From assembly GCF_020905415.1 (NCBI RefSeq), contig NZ_JAJJMP010000001.1:1747501-1811500 (forward strand): DNA of 64,000 nt, written 5' to 3'. Both the position numbers and the translations under genes were made by a program. Positions 25,281-35,468 of this stretch are shown here, one piece after another; position 1 is the first letter of the stretch, and each line of letters opens with the position of its first letter. Source of the stretch: Myroides oncorhynchi. Lineage in GTDB: Bacteria > Bacteroidota > Bacteroidia > Flavobacteriales > Flavobacteriaceae. The notes beneath the pieces were generated by a model that had not been told where the DNA came from, did no database searches, and saw only the letters and a list, made by a program, of their open reading frames with translations.

Positions 25281-28052
25281 ATGGATAGATATTCCTTCTT
25301 AAATGCGGCACACACTGCATTTTTTGCAGATTTATATGATCAGTATACAGAAAGCCCAGATAGCGTAGAGCCAAGCTGGAGAGCTTTTTTTCAGGGATTT
25401 GATTTTGCAAATGAATACAATAGTGGGCCTGTTGAGCAATTAGCACAAGCTTATACGTCAAGTAATAGTGTTGGTGTAGATAGTTCAGCGCAGTTAGGGC
25501 AACTTCAAAAGGAGTTTGCTGTATTAAAATTAATTGACGCTTACAGAACTTATGGGCATTTATTGACAAAAACAAACCCATTAAGAGACAGAAAAGTAGA
25601 GCATCCAGATTTGAGTTTAGAGAAGTTTGGTCTATCTCAAGCAGATTTGAATGTTAATTTTGAGGCTGCAAAGACAATACAACTACCAACAACTACATTA
25701 GGGCAAATCATTGCTCGATTAGAAAAAATTTACTGTACTACATTAGGTATTGAGTATAAATACATCGTTGATGAAGCGACTGTACAATGGATTCAAAATC
25801 ACTATGAGACTACAGAGGCAAAATTTAATAATGAAGAGAAAAAAGAGATCTTGCACAAGTTGATTGAGGCAGTTTCTTTTGAAAACTTCTTAAATACGAA
25901 ATACGTTGGACAAAAACGTTTCTCACTAGAAGGTCTAGAAGCAGCAATACCTGCTATAGATTTTATGATGGACGCTGCTGCTGATAAAGGAGTAGAAGAG
26001 ATTGTTGTTGGGATGGCACACCGTGGACGTCTTAATGTATTGGCTAATGTATTCAAAAAGCCAGCACAAGACATCTTTGCAGAGTTTGATGGTAAAGATT
26101 ATGATGCTATCGAAGGTTTTGATGGTGATGTTAAGTACCATTTAGGTCTTACTACAACTCGTAAAACTCGTTCTGGAAAAGTAATGCATGTTAACTTAAC
26201 ACCTAATCCATCTCACTTAGAGACAGTAGGTGCTGTTATCGAAGGTATAGCACGAGCAAAACAAGATACTGTTTATGCTGCAGAACCATCTAAAGTATTG
26301 CCTATTGCCCTTCATGGTGATGCTGCGATATCAGGACAAGGAATTGTTTATGAAATCGTACAGATGGCAAAACTTAGAGGGTATAAAACTGAAGGTACTA
26401 TACATATAGTATTAAACAATCAAGTTGGTTTTACGACTAACTATTCTGATGGTCGTTCTTCTACTTACTCTACAGATATTGCTAAGGTAACTCAATCACC
26501 TGTATTGCATGTTAATGCAGATGATACTGAAGCTGCAGTTAGAGCATTTATGTTTGCGTTAGATTACCGTATGGAGTTTGGTACTGATGTATTTATTGAC
26601 TTAGTTGGTTACCGTAAATATGGACACAACGAAGGAGATGAACCAAAATTCACTCAACCAATATTATACAAGTTAATCTCTAAACACCCTAACTCACGTA
26701 ATATTTATAGCGCGAGATTATTAGATGATAAAATTGTAGATGAAGCTTTTGTTAAGTCATTAGAATCACAATATAAAGATGCTTTAGAACAAGAATTAAG
26801 CACGTCTCGTGCATGTGAATTTACACGTGTGAGAACATTTATGGAAGAGAACTGGCAAGGCTTTAACATTGCTGGTCGCGACAAAATGGTGGCTGATTAT
26901 AATACTAAAGTTTCAAAAGAGGCACTTACTGCTATTGCAGAAGTAATCACTGAATTACCAGAGGATAAAAAATTCATTAGCAAAGTTAAAAAGCTTATTG
27001 GAGACAGAAAAGCAATGTTCTTTGAAAAAGATGCTTTAGACTGGGCAATGGGTGAGTTGTTAGCTTATGGTACTTTATTGACAGAAGGGTATGATGTGCG
27101 TATGTCTGGACAAGATGTAGAACGTGGTACATTCTCTCATAGACATGCTGTAGTAAAAACTGAGGATACAGAAGAACTTATTATTTTATTAAATAAACTG
27201 AAAGAGCAAAAAGGAGAAATGAGGATATTTAACTCTCTTTTAGCTGAGTATGCTGTATTAGGTTTTGAATATGGATATGCTTTAACTAATCCTAATACAT
27301 TAACTATCTGGGAAGCACAGTTTGGAGATTTCTCTAACGGAGCTCAGATTATGATGGACCAATATATATCTGCAGCTGAAGATAAGTGGAATAACCAAAA
27401 TGGTATCGTGATGTTATTACCTCACGGTTACGAGAACCAAGGTGCTGAACACTCTTCTGCTAGATTAGAGCGTTATTTACAGTTATGCGCCGAGAATAAT
27501 ATGTTCGTTACTAATGTTACTACACCAGCTAACTTCTTCCACTTAATGAGAAGACAAATGATTACTGACTTTAGAAAGCCATTGATTAATATGTCTCCTA
27601 AGAGTTTATTAAGACTTCCTGCTGCTGTATCTTCTATTAAAGATTTTACAGAAGGTAAATTCCAGTATGTAATCGGTGACGATACTGCTAAACCAGCGGA
27701 TGTTAAGTCATTAGTATTCTGTAGTGGTAAATTCTATTATGACTTAGTAGCTAAACGCGAAGAGTTAGGTAGAAATGATGTTGCAATTGTGCGAATAGAA
27801 CAATTATTCCCTTTACCAGTAGAACAAATCAAAGAAGTAATCGCTATGTATCCTAATGTAGATGACTATGTATGGGCTCAAGAAGAACCTAAAAACATGG
27901 GAGCTTACGGATATTTATTGATGAACTTTGAAGAGAAACCCCTACGTTATGCAGGTAATAGAGCTTATAGTGCTCCTGCATCTGGAAGTTCAGTTCGTTC
28001 TAAAAAACGTTACGCTTACGCAGTTGAAAAAGTTTTCAACAAGAATTTATAA
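25281..28052 (+). CDS. sucA: 2-oxoglutarate dehydrogenase E1 component
   Basis: Thiamin-diphosphate enzyme that decarboxylates 2-oxoglutarate in the TCA cycle and passes the succinyl group to the lipoyl E2. At 923 residues it is full length. The N-terminal segment (FLNAAHTAFFADLYDQY, SWRAFFQGF) is the typical E1o start. GMAHRGRLNVL near 246, HGDAAISGQGIVYE near 350 and the ThDP-binding GHNEGDEP near 456 are in order. The C-terminal transketolase half (FSHRHAVV, LPHGYENQGAEHSSAR) follows. It forms an operon with the E2 gene 47 bp downstream. The E3 gene is not in this window. Confidence 0.95.
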   Translation: MDRYSFLNAAHTAFFADLYDQYTESPDSVEPSWRAFFQGFDFANEYNSGPVEQLAQAYTSSNSVGVDSSAQLGQLQKEFAVLKLIDAYRTYGHLLTKTNPLRDRKVEHPDLSLEKFGLSQADLNVNFEAAKTIQLPTTTLGQIIARLEKIYCTTLGIEYKYIVDEATVQWIQNHYETTEAKFNNEEKKEILHKLIEAVSFENFLNTKYVGQKRFSLEGLEAAIPAIDFMMDAAADKGVEEIVVGMAHRGRLNVLANVFKKPAQDIFAEFDGKDYDAIEGFDGDVKYHLGLTTTRKTRSGKVMHVNLTPNPSHLETVGAVIEGIARAKQDTVYAAEPSKVLPIALHGDAAISGQGIVYEIVQMAKLRGYKTEGTIHIVLNNQVGFTTNYSDGRSSTYSTDIAKVTQSPVLHVNADDTEAAVRAFMFALDYRMEFGTDVFIDLVGYRKYGHNEGDEPKFTQPILYKLISKHPNSRNIYSARLLDDKIVDEAFVKSLESQYKDALEQELSTSRACEFTRVRTFMEENWQGFNIAGRDKMVADYNTKVSKEALTAIAEVITELPEDKKFISKVKKLIGDRKAMFFEKDALDWAMGELLAYGTLLTEGYDVRMSGQDVERGTFSHRHAVVKTEDTEELIILLNKLKEQKGEMRIFNSLLAEYAVLGFEYGYALTNPNTLTIWEAQFGDFSNGAQIMMDQYISAAEDKWNNQNGIVMLLPHGYENQGAEHSSARLERYLQLCAENNMFVTNVTTPANFFHLMRRQMITDFRKPLINMSPKSLLRLPAAVSSIKDFTEGKFQYVIGDDTAKPADVKSLVFCSGKFYYDLVAKREELGRNDVAIVRIEQLFPLPVEQIKEVIAMYPNVDDYVWAQEEPKNMGAYGYLLMNFEEKPLRYAGNRAYSAPASGSSVRSKKRYAYAVEKVFNKNL

Positions 28053-28099
28053 TAAAAATAGTATTTTTACATAACAATATTTAATTAAAGGATATAGAG

Positions 28100-29317
28100 A
28101 TGAGCATCTTAGAAATGAAAGTTCCTTCGCCAGGTGAGTCAATTACTGAAGTTGAAATCGCTACATGGTTAGTAAAAGATGGTGACTACGTTGAAAAAGA
28201 CCAAGCTATTGCTGAAGTAGATTCAGATAAAGCAACTTTAGAATTGCCAGCTGAAGAAAGTGGTATAATCACTTTAAAAGCAGAAGAAGGTGACGCTGTT
28301 GCTGTAGGTCAAGTAGTTTGTCTAATCGATATGAGCGCTGCAAAACCTGCAGGAGGCGCTTCTACGGAGGCTAAACCAGCTGCTGAAGCTCCTAAAGTGG
28401 AAGCTCCTAAAGCTGAACCTGTAAAAGCTGCAACTACTTATGCTACTGGAAGTGCATCTCCAGCTGCTAAGAAAATCTTAGATGAGAAAAACATCAGCGC
28501 TGCTACTGTAACAGGTACTGGTAAAGATGGTAGAATCACTAAAGATGATGCTGTTAACGCAAAAGCATCTATGGGAACTCCAACAGGAGGTTCTAGAGGA
28601 GAAGAGCGTAAAAAGATGTCTATGTTACGTCGTAAAGTAGCTGAACGTTTAGTAGAAGCTAAAAATACGACTGCTATGTTAACTACTTTTAATGAGGTTA
28701 ATTTAACTAACGTAAACAAATTAAGAAGCGAGTTTAAAGATGCGTTTAAAGCAAAGCATGGTGTAGGTCTTGGATTTATGTCTTTCTTTACTAAAGCTGT
28801 AACTCGTGCATTAGAGTTGTATCCAGATGTAAACTCTATGATCGATGGTCAAGAGCAAATCAAATATGACTTCGCAGATATTTCTATTGCTGTATCAGGA
28901 CCTAAGGGGCTAATGGTACCAGTAGTAAGAAATGCTGAGTTATTATCTTTCCGTGGTGTTGAAGCTGAAATCAAACGTTTAGCTATCAGAGCACGTGATG
29001 GACAAATCACTGTTGATGAAATGACAGGTGGTACATTTACTATTACGAATGGTGGTGTATTTGGCTCTATGTTATCTACTCCTATCATTAACCCTCCTCA
29101 GTCTGCTATCTTAGGTATGCACAATATTATCGAGCGTCCTATCGCAGTAGAAGGTAGAGTAGAGATTCACCCAATGATGTATGTGGCATTATCTTATGAC
29201 CACAGAATTATCGATGGTCGTGAGTCTGTTGGTTTCTTAGTAGCTATTAAAGAGGCTTTAGAAAACCCAACTGAGTTATTATTAGATAACAATCCTAAAA
29301 AAGCATTTGAACTTTAG
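28100..29317 (+). CDS. odhB: 2-oxoglutarate dehydrogenase E2, dihydrolipoyl succinyltransferase
   Basis: Core subunit that transfers the succinyl group to CoA. The 405-residue protein has one lipoyl domain (1-75, with lipoyl Lys44 in [12 protein letters not shown]). An Ala/Pro/Lys-rich linker follows (about 80-115), then a peripheral-subunit-binding domain ([13 protein letters not shown], about 123-158) and the catalytic acyltransferase domain with the active-site motif [12 protein letters not shown] near 370. The single lipoyl domain and the sucA neighbour identify it as the succinyl rather than acetyl enzyme. Also known as sucB. A terminator follows within 25 bp. Confidence 0.95.
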   Translation: MSILEMKVPSPGESITEVEIATWLVKDGDYVEKDQAIAEVDSDKATLELPAEESGIITLKAEEGDAVAVGQVVCLIDMSAAKPAGGASTEAKPAAEAPKVEAPKAEPVKAATTYATGSASPAAKKILDEKNISAATVTGTGKDGRITKDDAVNAKASMGTPTGGSRGEERKKMSMLRRKVAERLVEAKNTTAMLTTFNEVNLTNVNKLRSEFKDAFKAKHGVGLGFMSFFTKAVTRALELYPDVNSMIDGQEQIKYDFADISIAVSGPKGLMVPVVRNAELLSFRGVEAEIKRLAIRARDGQITVDEMTGGTFTITNGGVFGSMLSTPIINPPQSAILGMHNIIERPIAVEGRVEIHPMMYVALSYDHRIIDGRESVGFLVAIKEALENPTELLLDNNPKKAFEL

Positions 29318-29340
29318 TAGTTTAAAGTTTTAAATATATC

Positions 29341-29371
29341 AACGGCAACTATAGATAGTTGCCGTTTTTTT
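29341..29371 (+). terminator. Intrinsic terminator of sucA-odhB
   Basis: An 11-bp perfect stem (AACGGCAACTA/TAGTTGCCGTT) with a 4-base loop and a T run. Confidence 0.85.
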
Positions 29372-29639
29372 GTGCTTAAGTTTTAGTGTTATATAGTAGC
29401 TTAAAGCCTTGATGTTGCTAGGGTTATACGTGTTTTGAGTTTTATTTAGGACTGTGTATTTGGTTGATATTTAATTAATTATGTATTTCTAAGTACTAGG
29501 TGATAATTGTTGATAACTTTTGGTAATTGTGAATAAGTCATGTGTAAAAGGATTTTTCTATGGGATAAAAAAAAGGATATTTGTATAAGTCCGTTCGCGG
29601 ATTGTGAGTTTTTTATAAAATATTTATATTCAAATTGCT
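29372..29639 (+). promoter_or_regulatory. Leader region of nrdB-nrdA with a UUCG-capped hairpin
   Basis: Between the odhB terminator and nrdB. A GATATTTG box (29576-29583) is one base off the TAnnTTTG consensus. Directly after it, AGTCCG-TTCG-CGGATT (29588-29603) forms a 6-bp hairpin with the very stable UUCG tetraloop, 36 bp before the nrdB ATG. If the promoter is right, the hairpin would lie at the 5' end of the mRNA. No NrdR box was recognised. Confidence 0.45.
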
Positions 29640-30617
29640 ATGACTTTTCAAGAACCTATTTTAACAGAGAATAAAAATCGTTTTGTTATTTTTCCAATTA
29701 AGCACCATGACATTTGGGATTGGTATAAAAAAATGGAAGCAAGTTTTTGGACAGCAGAGGAAATTGATTTACACCAGGATTTATCAGATTGGAATAATAA
29801 ATTAAACGAAGATGAACGTTATTTTATTAAACATATTCTTGCTTTCTTTGCCGCTTCTGACGGTATTGTAAATGAAAATTTAGCAGAGAACTTCGTGAAT
29901 GAGGTACAATATGCTGAAGCTAAGTTTTTCTATGGATTCCAAATTATGATGGAGAATATTCACAGCGAGACATATTCTTTATTGATTGATACCTATGTGA
30001 AAAATGAAGAGGAAAAAGATAGACTATTTAGAGCTTTAGATGTATTTCCTGCTATTATGAAGAAAGCAGATTGGGCATTGAAATGGATAGAATCTGATTC
30101 ATTTGCAGAGCGTTTAATAGCTTTTGCAGCTGTAGAAGGTATTTTCTTCTCAGGTGCGTTCTGTTCAATCTTCTGGTTGAAGAAGCGCGGTTTAATGCCA
30201 GGACTTACATTCTCAAATGAGTTAATCTCTAGAGATGAAGGTGTACACTGTGACTTCGCAGTTCACTTACATAACCATCACTTAGTAAATAAAGTTCCTA
30301 AAGCCCGTATTAGAGAAATATTAGTAGATGCCTTAGATATCGAAAGAGAGTTTATTACAGAGTCTTTACCAGTAAGTTTGATTGGGATGAATGCTACATT
30401 GATGACCCAATATCTAGAGTTTGTTACAGATAGATTATTAGTAGAGTTAGGGTGTGAGAAAGAGTATAATGTAGGAAATCCATTTGACTTTATGGATATG
30501 ATTTCTCTACAAGGTAAGACTAATTTCTTCGAAAAACGTGTGTCTGAATATCAAAAGGCAGGGGTGATTTCAAAAGAAGAAGGTGGTAATAAGATTAGTT
30601 TTGATGCTGATTTTTAA
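29640..30617 (+). CDS. nrdB: Ribonucleotide reductase class Ia, beta subunit
   Basis: Carries the diiron-tyrosyl radical cofactor that starts reduction of ribonucleotides to deoxyribonucleotides. The 325-residue sequence has iron ligands Asp74 ([10 protein letters not shown]), Glu105 and His108 (MMENIHSE) and the radical Tyr112 (HSETYSLL). A later set of ligands lies in [13 protein letters not shown] and [13 protein letters not shown]. The [15 protein letters not shown] block is close to the eukaryotic R2 protein, which is usual for Bacteroidota. The alpha subunit gene follows 28 bp downstream. Confidence 0.95.
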   Translation: MTFQEPILTENKNRFVIFPIKHHDIWDWYKKMEASFWTAEEIDLHQDLSDWNNKLNEDERYFIKHILAFFAASDGIVNENLAENFVNEVQYAEAKFFYGFQIMMENIHSETYSLLIDTYVKNEEEKDRLFRALDVFPAIMKKADWALKWIESDSFAERLIAFAAVEGIFFSGAFCSIFWLKKRGLMPGLTFSNELISRDEGVHCDFAVHLHNHHLVNKVPKARIREILVDALDIEREFITESLPVSLIGMNATLMTQYLEFVTDRLLVELGCEKEYNVGNPFDFMDMISLQGKTNFFEKRVSEYQKAGVISKEEGGNKISFDADF

Positions 30618-30645
30618 TTATTAACAAAAAAAGGAAAAAGAAAAG

Positions 30646-33039
30646 ATGTACGTAGTAAAAAGAGACGGAAGAAGAGAACCTGTTAGTTTTGATAAGATTA
30701 CAGATCGCGTTAGAATACTTTGTTATGAACTAAATGACATAGTAGATCCTGTGAAGGTAGCTATGCGTGTTATAGAAGGATTATACGATGGAGTATCTAC
30801 TTCTGAGTTAGATAATTTGGCAGCAGAAACAGCTGCTTCAATGACCGTTAGTCATCCTGATTATGCTTTGTTAGCTGCTAGAATAGCAGTATCTAATTTA
30901 CATAAGAATACAAAGAAGGTCTTTTCTGAAGTAGTAGATGATTTATATAGATATGTAAATCCACGTACTAATCAGGAAGCACCACTTATCGCAGATGATG
31001 TCTATACTGTGATTAAAAAACACGCAGAAAGACTTGATTCAACTATTATCTATCAACGTGATTTTAATTATGATTACTTTGGATTTAAGACACTAGAACG
31101 CTCTTATTTATTGCGTTTAAATGGAAAGATTGTCGAGCGTCCACAGCATATGCTTATGCGTGTGGCAGTTGGTATTCACTTAGATGATATTGATTCAGTT
31201 ATCGAAACGTATGAATTAATGTCAAAGAAGTTCTTTACACATGCTACGCCGACTCTATTTAACTCAGGTACTCCAAAACCTCAGATGTCTTCTTGTTTCT
31301 TATTAACGATGCAAGATGATAGTATAGATGGAATATACGATACTTTAAAACAAACTGCTAAGATCTCTCAGTCTGCTGGAGGTATAGGTCTTTCTATACA
31401 TAATGTACGTGCTACAGGTTCTTATATTAGAGGGACGAATGGTACTTCTAACGGAATTGTACCAATGTTACGTGTTTATAATGATACGGCAAGATATGTA
31501 GATCAAGGTGGAGGTAAGCGTAAAGGAAGTTTTGCGATCTATTTAGAACCATGGCATGCAGATATATTTGACTTTATTGATTTGAGAAAGAATCACGGTA
31601 AGGAAGAAATGCGTGCGCGTGATTTGTTCTTAGCTCTTTGGATCAATGATTTGTTTATGAAACGCGTAGAGACAGATGATAAATGGACACTTATGTGTCC
31701 TAATGAATGTCCAGGTCTATGTGATGTTTATGGCGATGATTTCGAACAATTATATTTAAAGTACGAAAACGAGGGTAAAGGTCGTCGTACAATTAAAGCA
31801 AGAGAATTATGGGAAGCTGTACTTGAAGCTCAGATAGAGACAGGTACACCGTATATGTTATATAAAGATGCAGCTAATGCTAAGTCTAACCAAAAGAACT
31901 TAGGAGTAATCAGATCTTCTAATTTATGTACTGAGATTATGGAGTATACTTCTCCAGATGAAGTAGCAGTATGTAATCTAGCGTCTATCTCGTTACCAAT
32001 GTTTGTTGAGAATGGAAAGTTTAACCATGAGTTCTTATTTGATGTAACGAAGCGTATTACACGTAACCTAAATCGTGTTATAGATAGAAATTACTATCCT
32101 GTACAGGAGGCTTATAATTCTAATATGCGTCATAGGCCAGTAGGATTAGGAGTGCAAGGATTAGCCGATGCTTTTATCTTGTTGAGAATGCCTTTTACTA
32201 GTCCTGAAGCTAAGAAACTAAATCAAGAAATATTCGAAACGATATACTTCGCTGCTTTAACAGCTTCTAATGAGATGGCTAAAGAGGAGGGAACTTATTC
32301 TACATTTGAAGGATCTCCTATTTCTAAAGGAGAGTTTCAATACAATATGTGGGGAGTAAAAGACGAAGAGTTGAGTGGAAGATGGGACTGGGCTTCATTG
32401 AGAAAAGAAGTAATGGCTAGTGGAGTGAGAAATTCTCTATTATTAGCACCAATGCCAACAGCGTCTACTTCACAGATATTAGGTAATAATGAAGCATTCG
32501 AACCATATACTTCTAATATTTATACTAGACGTGTATTATCAGGAGAGTTTATCATTGTGAATAAGCACTTGTTAAAAGACTTAGTAGATTTAGGTCTATG
32601 GAATGAAGACTTAAAGCAAGAGATAATGCGTGCTAATGGATCTATTCAACACATTGATTTTATACCTACTGATATTAAAGAGTTGTATAAAACTGTATGG
32701 GAGCTTAGTATGAAAGATATTATAGATATGTCACGTGAACGTGGATATTTTATCGATCAGTCTCAGTCATTAAACTTGTTTATGGAAGGAGCTACATTTG
32801 CTAAGTTAACTTCTATGCATTTCTACGCGTGGAAGTCTGGATTAAAGACAGGTATGTATTATTTGCGTACCAAGTCTGCGGTAGATGCGATCAAATTCAC
32901 ATTGAATAATGAAAAGAAGGAAGCTGTTAGTGCTATCCAGGAAGTAGAACAGGTATCTGTAAGTGAGTATCAAGCGATGCTTCAGCGTGCAAGAGAAGCT
33001 TCAAATAATGATGAAGATTGTGAAATGTGTGGTTCTTAA
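30646..33039 (+). CDS. nrdA: Ribonucleotide reductase class Ia, alpha subunit
   Basis: Catalytic subunit for NDP reduction. The 797-residue protein begins with an ATP-cone (about 1-95, [16 protein letters not shown]) for overall allosteric control. The catalytic barrel contains [19 protein letters not shown] near 220, the NLCTEI loop near 425 with the following Glu, and [12 protein letters not shown] near 605. The C-terminus carries the shuttle pair CEMC near 793. Co-transcribed with nrdB, as class Ia. A terminator follows 27 bp after the stop. Confidence 0.95.
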   Translation: MYVVKRDGRREPVSFDKITDRVRILCYELNDIVDPVKVAMRVIEGLYDGVSTSELDNLAAETAASMTVSHPDYALLAARIAVSNLHKNTKKVFSEVVDDLYRYVNPRTNQEAPLIADDVYTVIKKHAERLDSTIIYQRDFNYDYFGFKTLERSYLLRLNGKIVERPQHMLMRVAVGIHLDDIDSVIETYELMSKKFFTHATPTLFNSGTPKPQMSSCFLLTMQDDSIDGIYDTLKQTAKISQSAGGIGLSIHNVRATGSYIRGTNGTSNGIVPMLRVYNDTARYVDQGGGKRKGSFAIYLEPWHADIFDFIDLRKNHGKEEMRARDLFLALWINDLFMKRVETDDKWTLMCPNECPGLCDVYGDDFEQLYLKYENEGKGRRTIKARELWEAVLEAQIETGTPYMLYKDAANAKSNQKNLGVIRSSNLCTEIMEYTSPDEVAVCNLASISLPMFVENGKFNHEFLFDVTKRITRNLNRVIDRNYYPVQEAYNSNMRHRPVGLGVQGLADAFILLRMPFTSPEAKKLNQEIFETIYFAALTASNEMAKEEGTYSTFEGSPISKGEFQYNMWGVKDEELSGRWDWASLRKEVMASGVRNSLLLAPMPTASTSQILGNNEAFEPYTSNIYTRRVLSGEFIIVNKHLLKDLVDLGLWNEDLKQEIMRANGSIQHIDFIPTDIKELYKTVWELSMKDIIDMSRERGYFIDQSQSLNLFMEGATFAKLTSMHFYAWKSGLKTGMYYLRTKSAVDAIKFTLNNEKKEAVSAIQEVEQVSVSEYQAMLQRAREASNNDEDCEMCGS

Positions 33040-33065
33040 TGGAATTTGTTTTATGATAATATATG

Positions 33066-33096
33066 AAGGTAGTCCGTTTAGGGCTACCTTTTTTTT
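33066..33096 (+). terminator. Intrinsic terminator of nrdB-nrdA
   Basis: A 10-bp stem AAGGTAGTCC/GGGCTACCTT (one G-T pair), a 5-base loop and a run of eight T. Confidence 0.85.
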
Positions 33097-33115
33097 GTGT
33101 CTCATTTTTTGTAAG

Positions 33116-33147
33116 TTGAAAAATTGACAATTAGTGTTGTATCTTTG
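33116..33147 (+). promoter_or_regulatory. Complete flavobacterial promoter (-33 TTG, -7 TATCTTTG)
   Basis: TTG at 33116-33118 and TATCTTTG at 33140-33147 are separated by 21 bp, within the 17-23 bp range of the consensus. The ATG of the small gene lies 21 bp later. Confidence 0.65.
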
Positions 33148-33168
33148 TACTTTAATTAATGTAGTATT

Positions 33169-33405
33169 ATGGCTAAGGAAACGAAAGAAGGAATATATAA
33201 AGGAATAATAGAGAAAGATGCTCAAGGCAATTATTTCTGTGGACCTTATTTATTAGATTATCAATATACAGAAGCAAACTTTAAATTAGGTGATTTAATT
33301 AGTTTGAAGACTGCTGTAGCTAACCCAAGCGGAAAAAGTAGAGATGCTTATCCTAAGAAGTCAGTTAAGTTTTTCTTAGCAAGTGAAGAGAAAAGTGATA
33401 ATTAA
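33169..33405 (+). CDS. Small conserved hypothetical protein, 78 residues
   Basis: I do not recognise the family. The product is soluble and highly charged, starting MAKETKEGIYKG and ending in charged residues. The centre (NYFCGPYLLDYQYTEANFKLGDLISL) looks like a small beta-sheet domain. The gene has an excellent promoter and its own terminator, so it is a real monocistronic unit. Nothing in the context suggests a role. Confidence 0.75.
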   Translation: MAKETKEGIYKGIIEKDAQGNYFCGPYLLDYQYTEANFKLGDLISLKTAVANPSGKSRDAYPKKSVKFFLASEEKSDN

Positions 33406-33437
33406 TAGCAAGATGTATTCTTATAAAAGAACAAATG

Positions 33438-33471
33438 AAGAGTGTGATATTTATATCGCACTCTTTTTTTG
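33438..33471 (+). terminator. Intrinsic terminator of the 78-residue gene
   Basis: AAGAGTGTGATAT pairs with ATATCGCACTCTT (one G-T pair) and is followed by a T run. Confidence 0.8.
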
Positions 33472-33543
33472 TTCTAAGTAGGCTGCCTCAAACTAGTTTG
33501 AATTTCGTCCATAATCTTTATATTTACTGTTAAATAAAATTTT

Positions 33544-34629
33544 ATGAGGAAAGTATTGTCCATTACAGGGACATTATTGGTTATAGGAGTGATTGTGTTT
33601 TTAGGTGTTAAGTATTGGAATGAAGGGAATGCCGAATATCCTTTTAATATAAAGATTGTAGAAGATAGTAATCGTATTCGGTCTTTTGTAGAGGATACAG
33701 ATGATGGTTTTGATATATACTATTTAATCAGACAAGATAATGGAGAAGATTTACGCATAGATAATGTGTATTATTATGACGTAGCAGCACCTGATTACGC
33801 TAGTGAAAACTTTATTCGCTTTAGTGATCAAAAGAGTGAGTTAATAGGGCTTTATAATGATAGAGGAATGGTTGTAATACCACCTATATATTCTGCAATG
33901 ACAAGAGTACACAACGGAATGTTATATGCATTAGAGGGAGGTGTGAAGGACAATATTGGAGCAAATGGAGATAGACATGATGTTTTACTTGGTGGAACTA
34001 CTTTTTTGTTAAACACAAAAGGAGATATATTGATAGAGGATATGATAATTCCCAATAACAATTTAGATATGTATAGTTTGACTATTACAGACGAACCTAT
34101 ACTAGATAGTTATTACATGGCTTTTAAGGGGATAAATGGTAAATGTTACAATTTTGTCGATTTAGTTAAATATTTTGAATTATTTGTGAAAGAGGAGTTT
34201 CTGCCTAGTACATTAAATGATAATTGGAAGGATTACTTATCGGATAATGTAAAAGTGAATATCGAGGTTAAGAATGAGAATGTAGGAGACTACATAGTCT
34301 ATGACAAACATGAGATGTTAACTACTCAGAAAGATCTAGTGACTAAAGCTTTTGAACTTGCTAATAGTAATGATTCTACAGGTTATAAGTTAGTGTATGA
34401 TGTAGATGATTGGATTGTTACTGTTGATACTGAACTTATGGAGGATAAGGATAAAAATAGTTATCTAAATAAAGAGGGGGTGTGGAAAGGTAAAGAATTT
34501 CCTGTTTTTCAATTAAATATTAAAGAAGTAGAGGGGACTCAGACTCGTTCTAATCATTATGATTTTTATAGAAATAGAAATGGAGGGATGACTTTATATG
34601 AGATTACTATCCGTGCTAACTATTATTAA
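33544..34629 (+). CDS. Exported or membrane-anchored protein with a WG-repeat-like segment
   Basis: A 361-residue protein with an N-terminal membrane or signal helix (about 4-24, ITGTLLVIGVIVFLGV) and no lipobox. The segment LIGLYNDRGMVVIPPIYSAMTRVHNG near 100-125 resembles a single WG/KWG repeat (G-x-D-x-x-G-x-x-x-I-P-P-x-Y). The rest is not recognisable. A TATATTTA box at 33519 with a TTG 18 bp upstream could be its promoter. It stands alone before the AAA+/triphosphohydrolase pair. Confidence 0.7.
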   Translation: MRKVLSITGTLLVIGVIVFLGVKYWNEGNAEYPFNIKIVEDSNRIRSFVEDTDDGFDIYYLIRQDNGEDLRIDNVYYYDVAAPDYASENFIRFSDQKSELIGLYNDRGMVVIPPIYSAMTRVHNGMLYALEGGVKDNIGANGDRHDVLLGGTTFLLNTKGDILIEDMIIPNNNLDMYSLTITDEPILDSYYMAFKGINGKCYNFVDLVKYFELFVKEEFLPSTLNDNWKDYLSDNVKVNIEVKNENVGDYIVYDKHEMLTTQKDLVTKAFELANSNDSTGYKLVYDVDDWIVTVDTELMEDKDKNSYLNKEGVWKGKEFPVFQLNIKEVEGTQTRSNHYDFYRNRNGGMTLYEITIRANYY

Positions 34630-34698
34630 TTGTATTAGCGAACTGTATTAGTGTTGTTTTTCTGTATTCTGGAGGAGTAATCTGACGATTATTAGCGG

Positions 34699-34706
34699 TA
34701 TATTTG
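34699..34706 (+). promoter_or_regulatory. -7 promoter box of the AAA+ / triphosphohydrolase pair
   Basis: TATATTTG fits the consensus exactly, 31 bp before the AAA+ ATG. No well-spaced -33 TTG is seen. Confidence 0.5.
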
Positions 34707-34737
34707 TTAGCTAACAACACTCAATTATTTTCAATCT

Positions 34738-35454
34738 ATGAGTTCTTTATTTTATATAGATCGCACTAAAATTTCTCTAGATGATGTTATGTTTAACGAT
34801 AATGTCAAGGCAGAAATCACCCAGTTTTTAAAGGAATATAAGTATCGTGAGGTACTTATGAAGTATAACCTACCAGTAAGTAATAAGATACTTCTGTATG
34901 GGAAGACTGGTTGTGGAAAAACAATGACAGCGAAGGCTATTGCTAAATACTTGGATAAGAAACTTATCATTGTTAATTTAGCGACTATTGTTTCTTCTAA
35001 ATTAGGTGAAACTGCTAAGAATATTGAAAGTTTGTTTAAGGAGATACAGTATGAAAGTTCTGTATTATTTTTCGATGAATTTGATTCGCTAGGGCAGATA
35101 CGCGATTATGACAATAAAGATAATAGTGAAATGAAACGCGTGGTAAATGCTATCTTGCAATTGATAGATAATCTACCGCAAAAGTCTATTTTAATGGCGG
35201 CAACGAATCAAATACACATGATAGATGAAGCGCTAGTTAGACGTTTTGAATTACAACTAGAATATACTGCTCCTAATAAGGAAGCTTTAGATTTTTATTA
35301 CGATAAGTTATTAAAGGAGTATCCAGCAGAATACTGTAAGATTAATAGGTTATATGAGGTTTCTTATGCTGAGGCTAAGAATCATGTATTTAAAACAGTA
35401 AAAGATAATATTATAAATAGCCAATTATTGCTTGAGGCTAATCAGAATAATTAG
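34738..35454 (+). CDS. Single-domain AAA+ ATPase
   Basis: A 238-residue cytosolic ATPase. Walker A GKTGCGKT is at 55-62, Walker B VLFFDE at 109-114, a sensor-1 Asn in AATN near 155, and an arginine-finger-like ALVRRFE near 165. It is a classic AAA module (spastin/katanin/FtsH-like) with about 40 residues before it and 60 after, and no fused effector. It is followed at about 14 bp by the dNTP triphosphohydrolase gene, so the two are co-transcribed. Its target is unknown; a role with its neighbour is inference. Confidence 0.85.
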   Translation: MSSLFYIDRTKISLDDVMFNDNVKAEITQFLKEYKYREVLMKYNLPVSNKILLYGKTGCGKTMTAKAIAKYLDKKLIIVNLATIVSSKLGETAKNIESLFKEIQYESSVLFFDEFDSLGQIRDYDNKDNSEMKRVVNAILQLIDNLPQKSILMAATNQIHMIDEALVRRFELQLEYTAPNKEALDFYYDKLLKEYPAEYCKINRLYEVSYAEAKNHVFKTVKDNIINSQLLLEANQNN

Positions 35455-35468
35455 TTGACCAATTGCTT

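Noticed and set aside
29372..29639. NrdR boxes upstream of nrdB
   Set aside because: No pair of sequences resembling the ACACTATATATTGTGT-type box was found in the leader.
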